Origin: Cristatella mucedo
Taxonomy: Eukaryota; Bryozoa; Phylactolaemata; Cristatellidae
DNA: 64,000 nucleotides
Assembly: GCA_009760855.2 (NCBI GenBank)
Contig: WPIO01000004.1
Span: forward strand, 8,428,501-8,492,500
Direction of reading: 5' to 3'
Each line of letters begins with the position of its first letter. Within the stretch, counting starts at the first letter, position 1. The position numbers and the translations under genes are program-made. The notes below the pieces were generated by a model, which searched no databases, was not told the origin of the DNA, and saw only the letters and a program-made list of their open reading frames with translations. Shown here one piece after another: positions 12,245 to 24,200 of the stretch.

Positions 12245-13405
12245 GATAGAGATTCACGAAAGGCTGTCTCTCAAAATTGGCTCTGCCAGATATATCCTGT
12301 CGAAATCCAGCTCAGAAAATTCTAGGTGTCATCCATATGCCAAAGGGCGACCTCTCGTTAGACGGGACCACATCCAGCCTCCAACAGTAAAATCCTGCCT
12401 ATTTTTTTCAAGCCTTTTCACCTACACATTGCTAAAAATTGAGGCTTGTTTAGAGAAGGATTACCACGTCCCAAGGTAGCGTACATGGCATTTCGTGGAG
12501 CCAAATGTTTTGTGATCTCAGACTTCTGCCAAAAACCAAGAAACCATGAACTGAGTACTGTGTGCCTACCAGCATGTGCGATCAGGGCTGAGGGCAGCTG
12601 CTGGCTGCAAATAAAACTCTGCCCAGCTAGGCTTGGTCTGTCGTGTAGACGTCGAGTTGTCACCATTACTCCCACCTGTCAGACCCGACCTGACACTGGT
12701 ACCAGCACCAGATCACAGCAAGAGCCCGGACGTTGTGACTTCAAGGTTGTTGCCTTCGGCTTCACTTTTAGCCGTCCCCCTTCAATTCTATGGGCAGTCC
12801 AGTCCTATCTCTTCCGTTGCATACTCCCCCATCAGGCCCAAGCCATTTGTACCACTTGCTTTTCGAAAATCCAACCAGCTCTACCAAATACCTCATTACA
12901 AAGCCTTAAATCCTTTGGGGAGGGGACCTTGACCCCAGTTTAGTTACGTATGACTCCCAAGAGCCTGGTACACTTCCCTCCCGACCTTGCATCAGAACAT
13001 CCCATGGGAACCCCTATGACCACAATTTTAAAAGGAAAAAACTTAAACAACACTTTCCATATTTAGCGACAGCATTTAGTGGCGTCCATTGTGATTCGAG
13101 TCTTTCACGTGCTTATTGCTGGATGTGCACATACGTCACCTGCTGCCACCACATAACCCACATTTGCCCATTGCCTGACCACTGTGCAATGTCACACCCC
13201 CTTACACCATTAGTTATTTCATTTTTCCCTGTGAATTTTTCAAGGCATGATTTTACTTTACCATTCAATGGAAGTCTTGCGCCCCCGTCGGCAAAAAAAA
13301 ACATTTTAAGGATAAAGCGCCCTAGGAAAAGCAGATTAAGTTCTCTTGAGGGCGCTCGCTTGTTGAGCACAGTACCATTATTATTATTGTTATTAATTAG
13401 GAGTA
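12245..13405 (+). mobile_element. L2/CR1-like LINE copy rich in single-base insertions
   Basis: Aligns along its length with the copy at 4500-5470: GGTGTCAT..CCAAAG-GCGACCTCTCGTTAGAC, then the ACAAAGCCTTAAATCC and 3' UTR segments. The hairpin GCGCCCTAGGAAAAGCAGAT..TTCTCTTGAGGGCGCT follows (13317-13357) and an ATT-rich tail at 13374-13398. The differences are dominated by extra single bases, so no ORF survives. Confidence 0.8.
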
Positions 13406-15379
13406 AAACGTGGGTGCTGGAAGTGCTTCGAAAGCCCATCCATCCGAATGTCCAGTGAATGGAAAAGCACAACTCACAAACATTCACGAATTAAGCGACG
13501 TTCACTGCGATCGCGAAGTGCTTAAAAAGCTTGGACCCAAAAAAAACTGGAGTCTTCGCCGAGGACGAAAGATGATTTACTTCGAACAGGCCGTTTGGTG
13601 ACTGGTCCCACTGTGAACGCCTAGCCCACGCAGCTCATCGAAGCGTAGGAGACAGGAAATCTAGAGTGCGAATTCTCCAGGCCCTTCATCGTGCAATAAC
13701 AATTTTTACCTTAAGCCGTCCTACGATTCACTGGGAGCGATTTTCTAACTAGTTGCAGTGCCCTTAGTAGCTTTAGGTACCTGAGTGTCTGAAACCGCGT
13801 ACCATACGGACATAGCAAAAAAGGACCATAATTTTCCTTTTTCTTTAACTTTGGAATTAGATGCCCACCCACAATTTTTACGAATACGAAATGGACACTG
13901 AGGTGCCGCGCGCCCAACTAAAAATAATGAGGGACGGGTGCCGCTTGACGGAACTCGGGGACTTGTAGGCGGTGCCAAGGACATCGGCACTGACCAAAGA
14001 TGGCTAAACTAAACCTCTGTACCTTAGTAACTTCGTTCTATGGCTTGCTGTGCTTGTCATAACTTAACATAAATAAATACTAAGACCCTGATGTAAAACC
14101 ACAGGCCTCATTTGCTGATAGCTGGCAGACAGGAAGCCCTTGAATCGGCCCCCACTGCGGCTGCAGTTTGGCAATTCAGATTCAGAATTGTCTACTTGAC
14201 AGTGTTTGATTCGGAACCCCACGATTCCTCTGTTCGTGAAGGGAAGCGTAGCTAGGACCTCTTTAAAATCTTAGTCCCCAATATACGGCCCCGTCCGATG
14301 GAAAGGGACGAAACTTAAGACAAAATTTCTCCAGGCTTAGTCTGCCTAAAGCTCAAGAGATTAGCAGCACCATGAGTCTAAGCCAAAAATTTGATAAAAG
14401 TGCTAAATAAGGTAATTACTAATAATAATTCATCAATACTAGTAGTTTGTCTATTAATGTACACCATCAGACCCTGAAGAACCCTTATAAATTCTTCTAG
14501 CTCTATGCCCACTTTGGCATTACGCTTCAAAAAGTTGAGGCTCGGTTGTCAATATTGCGATTAGTGGGACAACAACTACGAAGTGTGCCGAGCCCCATGC
14601 GGAAAGCACACAGGTGACGACTCGCCAGAGGACCCCAGCAATGCTGTTGGGTGAAAAGGACAGGTTACCGTTGTTCATTTTTAATTTCTTTTTAAACAAT
14701 ATCGATAGGCGTTTGCAAAGTCAGCGCGAGGATGGTTCGCGAATGTGTCAGCTCGAGCAGGTGAGACGTGGTTAGATTGTACGATGGGACCGAAGCCAAT
14801 CCATCGCTAGTTCGATTACCCCCGCGCGGCTAGCGGGACACAACTCCGCATGTGATTGGCAACTAGGACGTGAATCATGCTGCGTAATACGGCCGACGAT
14901 ACAAGACACCCTTAGTGTCCTCTCACTCCTGAACCGTACAGCACATGAACCCAGCGGACACCAACACGGATTTGTTGTAGCAAAGATAAGAACGTGCCAC
15001 CGCCCCCCACGTGTTATATTACAGATATTGATTATGGCCAGCGTGACCTTGACCAACAGCTCTGTTTATACAAGCGAATGTGCAGCATCTCTAGTCGCAC
15101 TTTCGAGGCGCCCGCCCCGGCAGACCGCTAATCGCGCCCAAGAACGGTTATCTGCGTCAGAACAGTGCCTATGGATAAAGTGGCCCCCACGTTGTAAACC
15201 CGGCATCGAACAATCTCGCCCTCAATACTGAATCACAAAATCGCGACCCACCCCAGCCTACTAAGAAGCCTCAGCTTATCGCCGCTCCCTATTTCTATAA
15301 GCGCCCTTCCTTTCCCTCATTGGCTTCAATTATATTAGCTGCAACCAGCCTAATACTTCCATGGCCCCCGATCCCGTGA
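13406..15379. other. No recognisable feature
   Basis: Bases with scattered AT-rich and C-rich patches; no coding motif, no clear repeat. The minus ORF at 15056-14772 has no family signature. Confidence 0.4.
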
Positions 15380-15625
15380 GCCAGCTGCTCAAACTAACTG
15401 AAGATTCGATTAATTCCGGCATTGCAGAGTTCCATGTTTGGGGACCGTACAAACGGAAGGACAGAACTAAAAGCATGGTCCCCAAAGGATCCTAGGTTGG
15501 CTTGAATCACAATTTGTCGGAAGAGCGGTGGTACGATAGTTAGCGGTGGTTCCAGATTGTTAGCCTGGAGCAAGAGAATGAAGGGACCTAAAAGAGTCAC
15601 ACAACCTGAAATAGGTACGTTACTT
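15380..15625 (-). mobile_element. L2-like LINE fragment
   Basis: The minus ORF 15600-15394 begins MTLLGPFILLLQANNLEPPL and contains LGSFGDHAFSS, matching the same region as the 3.4 kb copy. The 3' UTR and hairpin are missing. Confidence 0.65.
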
Positions 15626-16758
15626 GATTGGGAGCCGGTACGTCAAGAAAGTCGGCCCACTGCTGATTGATAGCAGTAGTAAGCCAAAAGGACGGACTGA
15701 ATAGCCAGCGAACGAGGTCAGCCCGTGCGGGCCCAGCGCAAAGTCGTCGGCCACCCCGCACGCTGCTGTGTGGTGGCATCACAATACGGGTCATTGCATC
15801 AGCTACACGAGTAAGGGGTGAGGGGCTCGAACTTACTGACCGGAGGTGGTGGGCTCGAGCACTGCATTGAGCACCGTATTGCTCACTTCAAGCGGGTAGC
15901 CGCAAAGCCTCCTCCGCTTTATGTAGCTGTGGCACGTTTTGATCGGCTGTCCTTTACTTTCAAATAGGAAAAGACTCAGCGTGGAAGCAAGCCTGATGCA
16001 TTGATGCTTGCAAGAGCGCGGGTGATCGTCGCGTCCTGTTCGCGAGCGGACGCTGAAAGCTTAAAACTTGATCGCCGATCCTGCTGGAAAGAGCAATAAC
16101 CAGCGTGGTGGATGGGGTCGTCAACGAGATCGTTCAACCCGTGGCGTGTGACCGGAGCGGGTCGTCAGGTAGGTTTGAATGCATTTTTATTCGTGGCCTG
16201 CTAATAGCTTTAAATGCTCGTCTATCCGTCACCAGCGCTGTGCTGATCGGCCTTCTAGTTGCCTTCTCGGCGGGCGAAACTTCACGCAGCGTTGAGCGCG
16301 AGAGCGCACACGGCGGCTGCGTGTACCGGTGTACGACTTCAGCAGGCTGATGGCGAACAAGCACATTTATCTGATGCTGCGACAAAAACGATTGTATAAA
16401 GTAACGCCGAGTTAACGCAAGAACTAGTCGCAGCAGCAGCTGCTGCTGCAGGAAAAAAGTGTCAATGCAACTGGCGAGGAGCCAGCAGATTCAGTGGTCC
16501 GCCATTTTGCGGCGCTTGCTTTTCGCCGATAATCGGATATCGATCGCCGATAATCGTGCCGACGAACGACGAGCGAAGCGCATTTTTGTGAAAGTACTAG
16601 CATCACCTCTTATTCTTGTAGCTGCCGCAATCGCGACACCACTCATCACAATGAATGGCAAATAGGTGAATCTATATTTTCCAATAGTTTTCTTAAAACC
16701 TTCAGATATCCCCTACACAGTGGACCTCAAGTATTAATTTACCCGCGGCATGGTGGAG

Positions 16759-17118
16759 TTATGATCTCCACGAAGATCTGGGCATTGAGCAGTGATGGCA
16801 GTTACTAAAAAGAAAGCTCCCGACAGGCATCCATCGGTCGGTGAGTGTGCTAGTGTCGTCGGTAGCATCCGTCGCGGAGGCGGTCCAGCCGGCGATCGGT
16901 AAGTCTTGGCTGCATTTACGCTGACTTTGTGCCTGCTCGGAGGTCAGTTGAGTGGCCCGTTGCTCAAGTGGCGATATGGAAAACATCGCATCCGTTAGCA
17001 GCTCGCTGGGTGTGTCGATGTAGTCGGGTGTTTCCCTCCTTTTGGCATGCACAAGCCTGCTTAGCAGTGCTGCCCCTTCGCCAGTTCGCCGATGTTTATC
17101 CGAATTCAATTTTTCCAT
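16759..17118 (-). CDS. Unidentified 119-codon ORF
   Basis: The minus-strand frame begins MEKLNSDKHRRTGEGAALLS and has balanced, charged, low-Cys composition (Thr/Ser/Glu-rich centre). It looks more protein-like than most neighbouring chance ORFs. No domain is recognised and no splice context was established. Confidence 0.15.
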   Translation of the reverse strand: MEKLNSDKHRRTGEGAALLSRLVHAKRRETPDYIDTPSELLTDAMFSISPLEQRATQLTSEQAQSQRKCSQDLPIAGWTASATDATDDTSTLTDRWMPVGSFLFSNCHHCSMPRSSWRS

Positions 17119-17397
17119 TTATCACCTCTCTGAACTGTCAGTTTAATTTTCTAATTTGTATTGAATTGAACACAATGCGAATGCGTGTACGTGCTACAGC
17201 GTTTAAAGTTCTGGCACAGCCCTCGCTCTGAACTTTTCATTGCGCGATTGCGCCACTACTCATGACTGCCACGCTTGTAGCGCCACGCAAACCGGAGTTC
17301 GCAGAGAGCGACATGCTTCTAAAAGTAGGCCACAAACTAAATTTTCAAAACCGCCGCTTACACATTTAAATTTCAGTGCACAGCAGTTCTAGCTTGT

Positions 17398-17500
17398 AGG
17401 CACGGTGGTTGGCCAGGCTTAGGATTTCTTGCGTTGGATGACCGAGGTCGTGGGTTCGAGCCAGTGCGGCATATGTGAAACGCGCGGCTTGACATTCTGT
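17398..17500 (+). mobile_element. SINE head fragment
   Basis: GATGACCGAGGTCGTGGGTT and then CGAGCC (17438-17462) is a near-consensus tRNA-like B-box region matching the SINE at 47.9 kb, including the following GGCATATGTGAA. The A-box side is weak (GGTTGGCCAGG). No hairpin tail is present. Confidence 0.6.
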
Positions 17501-18039
17501 ATTCCTCTTGCAGTGCGCCTCTGGCACAATGAATTATTTTAATTTTCTCTACACTAGGAAGAAAACCAGCATGCCAAGTTTAAAAGAGTTGGTTAAAGTG
17601 CTCCGGCAATACAGCAGGGATCACATGTCTTTCGTGGAGATTCTGAAGACTTTATAGCATTTGGCTTTTAAATTGGTCAAGAATAAATATTAGCGAATAA
17701 ATATCTGTTAAAATAAATAGATACATCTGATACACACAGACTTTCGCTGGCGTCTTGTGCAAAGCTATGCCCAGGATAATGGGTGCTTCGCCGTCCGAGG
17801 AACCGGCACAGCCGCAGCTCCGAAGGATAACGTGTTTCTCATTTTCTATATTTGAATGGGAGTACGCGTAGCGTGCGAAGCGGCAACTCGCTCTGACGCG
17901 CCATCTCGGCTTCCGGTCCGATTCTGTTTCCAGTTGCGACTCGTGTCAGCCAGCATTGGGCTACCTTTGTATGTCGGTACTCATACTATTACTTGCTACG
18001 AGTTCACCAGCCAGAAGGCTTGTTACGCACAGAAATGGC

Positions 18040-18560
18040 GCCTGTGTACACGTGATCTTGAGGGTTACAGGACTTACAGGCTCCAGCCCATCTGTCAGCT
18101 CCACTCAACGGCCGTAAGCGCGTCGCACCACCTGCCGGAACCCATGTCAGCGCATACCTACAAGGTACAAAACTCAAATCCTTTGGAGCACGTGCATTTA
18201 GCTCTGTATGCTCCCAAAGCCTGGAACTCCTCCTCCCGACCTGCGTCAGTCGATCTGATCGCAACCATGCTGCCACGATTTACAAAGAACTTAAAAACAC
18301 AGCCATTTAGGACAGCAGTTTACGGTGGGTCCCTGTGATCCGTCCTTGCTGTGCTTATGCGTGCTGGACACTGTGCATGCTGCCACTAACCACATTTGCA
18401 TGCTGACCCTGTGCATGGCATCCCTGACTATTTTATTCATAAAAGCTATGTTAATCGGAGCATGGTACCAATTTACCATGCGACTCGCGTTTCCTCTGCA
18501 AATGTAAAACGCCTGTAGAGAGATTGAGTTCTCTGAGGGCGCTAGATACGATTGACAAAA
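18040..18560 (+). mobile_element. L2-like LINE 3' end
   Basis: Reading frames encode LQPICQL-like and YAPKAWNSSSRPASVD, then AATACTTAAAAACACAGCC-type sequence (LKTQPF), the terminal part of the reverse transcriptase. The 3' UTR continues to ACGCCTGTAGAGAGATTGAG..TCTCTGAGGGCGCT (18507-18541), the terminal hairpin. Confidence 0.75.
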
Positions 18561-18714
18561 GCAACGAAGGATTGTGAGCAGGCATTCAAAAAGCCTCCGT
18601 GACGTACACCGACGGCTTACGCGGTTAATCTAGAGATCAACTCAGCTTTAAATGCCTAGGCCAACTCAACGAAATCACAGCTGACAGCCTCATCTCTGCT
18701 GCGTTGGCTTTTAC

Positions 18715-18835
18715 GCGGGCCTCGGCCGTAGTTTATCGCATAAATCGATTCTTAGCCGTTGCACTCCGGAACCATGACTAATGAATACCAGCCGTTCTGG
18801 CTGATTTAGCCTCGCTTCTGCTTTCAAACTCCGAC
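18715..18835 (+). repeat. Old dispersed repeat, copy 2
   Basis: Pairs with 605-720: GGCCTCGGCCGTAGTTTATC and CGCATAAATCGATTC match the first half, and GGCTGATTTAGC the end. Identity is modest and the family is unknown. Confidence 0.5.
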
Positions 18836-19104
18836 GCCTGCAGTAGCGCCAAACGGGAGCTGAGCGCTCAAATATATATTCGAATATATATATATCGCCC
18901 GTGTGCTCCTGGGTCGGTATGGCCGGTGGCTTAGGCAGACCCGCTATGAATCAGCAGCTGACGCACTGCTAAATGACTCACCGGCACGTCATTGCGTAGC
19001 GAGCGCCAGCTCCGGGCAGCTTGTCTCCTGTAACGGACCATGGCCAGGTCGGCAGTCTTCAAATAAATCTGGCTGGCGCACACAGGTAATAGCACAATAA
19101 TAAT

Positions 19105-19175
19105 GCAATTCTGATAAAGCGCCCTCAGAGAACTTAATCTCTCTCAGGCGCTACATTTGCTGCAGCGGTAAATGA
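19105..19175 (-). mobile_element. L2 3' hairpin tail
   Basis: AAAGCGCCCTCAGAGAACTT and AATCTCTCTCAGGCGCTACA form the reverse complement of the shared tail, with a clear GCGCC/GGCGC stem. ATAATAATGCAATTCTG precedes it, the 3' terminal repeat in reverse. Only the 3' end of the element is present. Confidence 0.7.
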
Positions 19176-19399
19176 CTAGCAAGGCGCCGCTCCGTAAGCC
19201 TACTACTCATCGCGGCTAATTTTCACAAGCGCTCGCCAGTCCAAAGTCAGCGGCGGGCTTTCCTTCAAAGCTGTCAGTCCTCGGATGGGCGGCGATGTCT
19301 GCAGTACTTACTTTACTAGTGGTCAGCTTTTACGGGTTCCGAATGCGCCCAATTGAAAATAGCCGGCGATCAAGCGTGCAGACGCAGTCCATTCAGCAT

Positions 19400-20700
19400 T
19401 TCCAGCCGACGAGGTCTTAGCGCTCACTCATCACTTCTGCACAGCCTCGCAGCGTCCTCATAGACTAGATGGAAACGGTTCAGCGTCAGCCGTGCAGCGA
19501 GGCCGCCGTGGCGGCGAGCTGCTAGCGACGCGGCCTTTAGCCGCTCGCGATGGCAAGCCGCTGCCCGGGCCGTCGCCGGCCGGAGCCGCCGAAGTGAAAG
19601 TTTCTCGCGGCGCTGAACGCTAGCGTACTTATGATCAGTGACTGGCCAGTGATAATCCTCGTCGTCCAGCAGCCGTAGAGCTGGTTACGAAAAGTAAGAG
19701 CTCTGGTCGGTATGCAGACGGAGGCTTTCTAGACGGCAGCAGCAGCAGCCTGAGAGACCGTGATCGTGGCCTCCGCCGCCGCCGTCGCCGCTGCACGCGC
19801 TGCGCGGCAGGTACACTTTCTTCTAGCTCCCTTCGCGGGCCCATCGGCCCAGCATATGCCCAGCGTGTCGAAACTCCCGGAAGCTGCGCTCTGAACTTGC
19901 CCCGCACACTTTCCTGTCGACGTTGCTTCCGCAAAAATTTCGTCACCTCTCTCAAATAAATAGTAGCCTTCTGGACATTAATTCTGAATTTGTGACGTTC
20001 ACTGCGCGCCACCCAGGTGGACGCTGAGGACTGATGAGAAAATGGCGACACCCTGTCTTCAGATGCCCGATGCTCCAGGCAGCGTACTTCAGCGAGCCCG
20101 GAATACTCTGACTCCCATCTTAAACGGGAAATATGGCACTCGCACTCCTTCTTAGGCGTAAATCCCGACGCTTTGCACTGATGGAGGCTCGCAGTGACGT
20201 GAGCCATATCCTAAATGTCTACCGATAATTTTGCCCGTTTCGAGCCTTTAAAACGACAGCCGCTACCGACGCGCCAGCTGCTTCCGCTCCTAACGTCCTT
20301 AGGAGGCCGATAGCATAGCGTGCTCGTGCGTGCGCCAGTTCTTGCCGGCGGCGGCATATACCGTCATGAAGCCCGCGTCTTGCATCGCGACTAGCCACTC
20401 TTGCGGCTAGTGCCCACACGCAGGTATGCGCTGGACAGCGCAGCGGAGCACTGCAGCAGACTCCGCCAGTGCTTACTGGAGCAGATTAGCGTTAATTCAT
20501 CGCTTATGCCGTCTGCTCGATGGCCACAGGTTGGGCTAGAGCGTCCGTCACCAGCCGTAGCGTTAAACGACTCTAGCTCGACTCCCACACGAATATGCCC
20601 AACCGCCTGGTTTGACGCCTCTAGGCAAAAGTTCAACTGCCGGACGCAAGGCCAGATGTGTACAGCTCAAAGCCTAGTGCGAGAGCTGCATGTCTATTGA
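19400..20700. other. GC-rich, CpG-containing block
   Basis: Dense CpG (for example 19500-19620 and 19760-19810) and a 190-codon minus-strand ORF (20207-19635) with an Arg-rich stretch. GC richness alone explains long ORFs here, and no motif was recognised. It may be a CpG-island-like segment. A start site would need transcript data. Confidence 0.3.
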
Positions 20701-20800
20701 ATGACTTGGGCTTTTACTTTCCGTTTGCCTTTGAATTATAACAGTACAGATTGAATCATAAAATTGTAAGAACAACGAATAATGTGGTTACGAGTAGGAA

Positions 20801-22017
20801 CGTCAAATGTCCCCGTACGAAATGTCCCGGACATAATGTCTCCTGACTAAATGTCCCAGGACAAAATGTCCGCCCTTGCAGACGTCCCGGACAAAAGGTC
20901 CCCACATGTTAGCGATCAAATTAATCATATTCACGTTTAATTAAATATATAATAATTAAATAGTCTTCGATATTTCACCAATACAATGTAGCATGTCAAA
21001 GTTTTAAGACTTAATGAAGACCGCGGAAGAGAGTGTACTATATATGATCATCAGTCTCGACATACGTGTGCAGTTAATCAAAGGCCTCTTTGAAGTCCTT
21101 TTAGTTAATCTACGCCGGGTCGTTCTCAAGTAAATATGGTAGATTAATCACATAACGACGCTGTCGAACGTTGGACAACCTTATCCATTGGTACGACTTC
21201 GAGCTGGCTGCTATCAACGCCTTCAAAGACAAGTCTCCGAATGCAAAATGGTGGGTTGTGTTTCATTTCGGGCAAGTGCATATGGAGACGTGCAACAGCA
21301 TGGATTACAGCCACTTACAATAATGATCCTGAATTTGCTACTAAGGTAGCGTCTAATGACTTTGGCCTTGTTCTACTGCGGATGTCAGCTTTTGAGGAGC
21401 TTACAGGTGATGATGATTATCGTAATATGGATGTCATTCTGGACTACTTTGAGGACAATTTTATCGGGAGACAGAGGCAAAACAGAACAACTCCACAAGG
21501 TTTGAACTTACGCTGTGACCACACACCGCGTCCTTAATAAACTACCTCGTAGCAATGAAGTCGAAGGATAGCATAACAGCTTCAACAATCGTTGGAATTG
21601 CACATCCAACTGCGATTGCCTTATCAGAAAGTCAAGATGGAACAACACAGCATGGCACTGTTTGAACAACGGAACTTGGACAACCACAAAGAAAAGCAAG
21701 ACATAAACAAGCAAGTAGATTAGTTTGTTCACCGTGGTTTCTGACATACATGAAGGTAGTCAGAATGCAGTATCTTACTGACATTTCTAAAAACCTTAGA
21801 ATGATGTGGTATGAGAAGAGACTGTCTCAAAATAACTGATATAAATTACTACTCTTTAATTTTATTTCCCTTGCTTTTAATAAAATCTGTTCAAATAAAA
21901 TTAACATTACTAATTTTATATCACATGGGACAATTTGTCTGTATATTTTTGTATGGGGACATTTGTCAGAAATTATGTCCACATTTTCAATGATGGTCCT
22001 GTCACGCGAAAATGTCT
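20801..22017 (+). mobile_element. MULE-like DNA transposon remnant
   Basis: Both ends carry copies of a palindromic GGACA-N2-3-TGTCC unit. At the left end seven units spaced about 15 bases apart lie at 20806-20905. At the right end units such as GGGACAATTTGTCT (21927-21940) and GGGGACATTTGTC (21955-21967) occur in the opposite sense. Between them is a decayed Mutator-like transposase (21190-21745). The exact termini and a target-site duplication were not resolved. The element is about 1.2 kb, so most of an autonomous MULE is missing. Confidence 0.7.
21190..21745 (+). pseudogene. MULE transposase C-terminal part, broken
   Basis: Plus-strand fragments in changing frames are: YDFELAAINAFKDKSPN (from 21192, containing the DFE motif around the second catalytic Asp), then LCFISGKCIWR and TYNNDPEFATKV, then DVILDYFEDNFIGRQRQNRT (around 21430-21490), then NEVEG followed by a TAG where relatives have Trp, then HNSFNN (around 21550-21590), and MEQHSMALFEQRNL near 21636. 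This order (DFE, FHFGQCIWR-like, YNNDPEF, YFExxxIG, LPRxNxxVEGWHxxFN) matches MULE-family transposases. At least three frame changes and a stop make it inactive. Confidence 0.75.
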
Positions 22018-22149
22018 CTGCAGTCATAAATGGCTGCTGAAACACGTCGACGTTTCGCTGAGCCCTTCTTAAATTGCTGCCGCCCTCGACCAGCACAGAA
22101 AAGCAACACAACCAACGACGAGCACGCGTCGTCGTTCGGCTTAGCCACC

Positions 22150-23830
22150 TTAATAATAATAATAATAATAATATTGTCACTTTGATAAAGAAGCGCTCAG
22201 AGCACTTAATCTCTTTCTGGGCGCTTTACATTTTGCGCCCGTACAAGTAAGTGACGTACGCAATAGAATAGTAAGTAAAATCGTAGCTTGAAAAACAAAC
22301 AAAATATGAATAACATAGTGGTTGTTTTGCACTGTCAGCATGCAAATGTATGTTAGTGGCATGGCATGAACAGTGTCAGCACATACACACATTGAGGACG
22401 AGATCACAAGGACCACGTACTAAAATGCGGCTCTAAATAGGTGTGTGTTTAAGTTTCTTTTTAAATGGCTCAGGTCGGGATGTTCTGATGCAGGTCGGGA
22501 GGGAGTTCCAGGCTTTGGGAGCATACGAGCTATTCGCACAGTCTCCAAAGGACTTTAAGGTTTGTACGAATGAGGTCATTTCTAGACTGTTGGATTCCGA
22601 AAAGCGAGGTGGTACGATGCTTTGTCTGGCGATGGGGTAGTATATCACCTGAAAGATGAGGCTGTTTGAGCCACGATGAAGAGACCTAAAGTGCGCAGCC
22701 GGCATAGCAGACCTCGAAATCCGTTGCTTGGACTGAGCAACCAGTACGGAGTCGGCGAGAAAGTGCGAGCAATGTGGCAACGCGACGCTCAGGACAGACG
22801 CCTAGCTGGAGAGTTTACTGCACCAGCTGCACTCGCCTGATCTGTGCATGGTGTGGCCAGTGAAGCAGTGAGTTGCAGTGACGAGAGATCGAGATAGTCT
22901 GGAAGTGGCTGGGACCAACTTGGATGCATCCTTATCGAAACAAGCCCAAATTTTAGCCAATGTTATGAAAGCCGAGAAATAGGCTGGTTTATCTGTGGAG
23001 CTGATGTGGTCGTCGTCGAGAGAGTGCGTTTTGGGCATATGGACACTCGATTTCGAGCTGATGCAACTGGATGTCTTTGGCAGAGCCAATTGAAAGATCT
23101 GGCCTTTTCCAGTCTATGAGTGACACTAGGTTTGGCCCACTAGTCAAGTTAGTTTTCATCATCGCGGCATAGTTTTAGGCCTGGCTGCTGCCATCCATGA
23201 GTCGGATGTCATCAATGCATGCAGCGAAAGTGAGTTAAGAGAATTTGAGGTGCTCGAAGGCTGGGAGTGGATCAAAGGCAAAGGTACAACTGAGTGTCAT
23301 CGCATAGAAGTGAAAGCCTGGATGCGTGGCAATCACATCTAGGCAAGAGGGCAGAGCATAAACGGTGAAAAGACCGGACCTAGCAGCAGAGCCACTGAGG
23401 TACTACCATATCTTTAGAGGCTATCTTCAGATGATCTTTAGTCCATTCACGATCGCTGCACTCTGGAGTCTCCCACCGAGATAGGACCTGAACCGCTGCT
23501 CACAGAGCAGTGCCAGTGATGCTTCTCCAGGCGAGATGAGAGGCGCTCTAGAAGTACTTTGTGATCCGATGGTATCAAAAGCTGCATGAAAAGATCGAGC
23601 AAAACTAAGAAGAGACACTCTGCCATGTCTGCATTCCTGCAGTAGAGTCGTTGTATGCCGAATACGCTGACTCTGTAGGAGTGATTAGCTCTGAAAGCCA
23701 GACTGGAAATTACTAGCAAGGTGTGAGGTTTCGATATACGCGTATGGGTTGACGGCAGCTAAAGTGCCGAGATTTTAAGACGTCTCGCAGCCGTCGTTGT
23801 CTGTAGCTCGTCTTGTGGGTGACCATCCTC
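22150..23830 (-). mobile_element. L2/CR1-like LINE: longest reverse-transcriptase remnant
   Basis: Minus-strand frames carry, in order: LVLLDL and HAAFDTI with DHKVLLERLSSRL (about 23640-23540, palm-domain motif LLDLSAAFDTIDH), FRSYLGGR..IVNG (about 23500-23450), DDDHISSTDKPAYFSAFITL (about 23020-22960), then SFGDCANSSYAPKAWNSLPT with CIRTSRPEPFKKKLKHTPI (about 22570-22440). The 3' UTR, the hairpin (22190-22230) and an ATT run (22151-22176) close it. Stops and frameshifts are frequent, so it is inactive. The order and spacing match a single 5'-truncated insertion. Confidence 0.85.
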
Positions 23831-23976
23831 GTGGATGACATCAACAACACCATTGACGAGCTGATCGTCTGCGCATCTCCAGAACCCTACGCCGCTCCAC
23901 GCCAGCCGAAGTAGCGCGCCAGCGTTAGGGCCAACCTAGCGGAAAGCCGCGGAAACCCCGGAGAACCGACCGTAAT

Positions 23977-24000
23977 GCGACGTCTCTCTCTCTCTCTCTT

Positions 24001-24071
<71 letters not shown>

Positions 24072-24120
24072 CTCTCTGTCGCTCCTGTCTCTCTGTGTCG
24101 CTCTCTCGGCAGCTCTCGCA
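23977..24120. repeat. (CT)n microsatellite
   Basis: CT runs with occasional CCTC, TTTC and TGTC interruptions. It ends directly upstream of a small L2 fragment. Confidence 0.95.
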
Positions 24121-24163
24121 CCTCGCTCCTCGGCTTCCCAGTCCGTCCTGCCGCTCCTCGCAC

Positions 24164-24200
24164 GCCAAACTGAAATCCTTTGATGATAGAGCCTTCGGCT
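24164..24200 (+). mobile_element. Small L2 fragment
   Basis: AAACTGAAATCCTTTGATGA and TAGAGCCTTC encode KLKSFDDRAF, the conserved L2 tail motif, directly after the CT tract. No flanking similarity was noticed. Confidence 0.45.

Noticed and set aside
19635-20207. 190-codon minus-strand ORF with an Arg-rich stretch
   Set aside because: High GC makes long ORFs likely, and no motif, splice context or repeat of known function was seen.
20801-20905. CRISPR-like array
   Set aside because: The repeats are short palindromes at 15-base spacing with no unique spacers, at the end of a DNA transposon in a eukaryotic genome.
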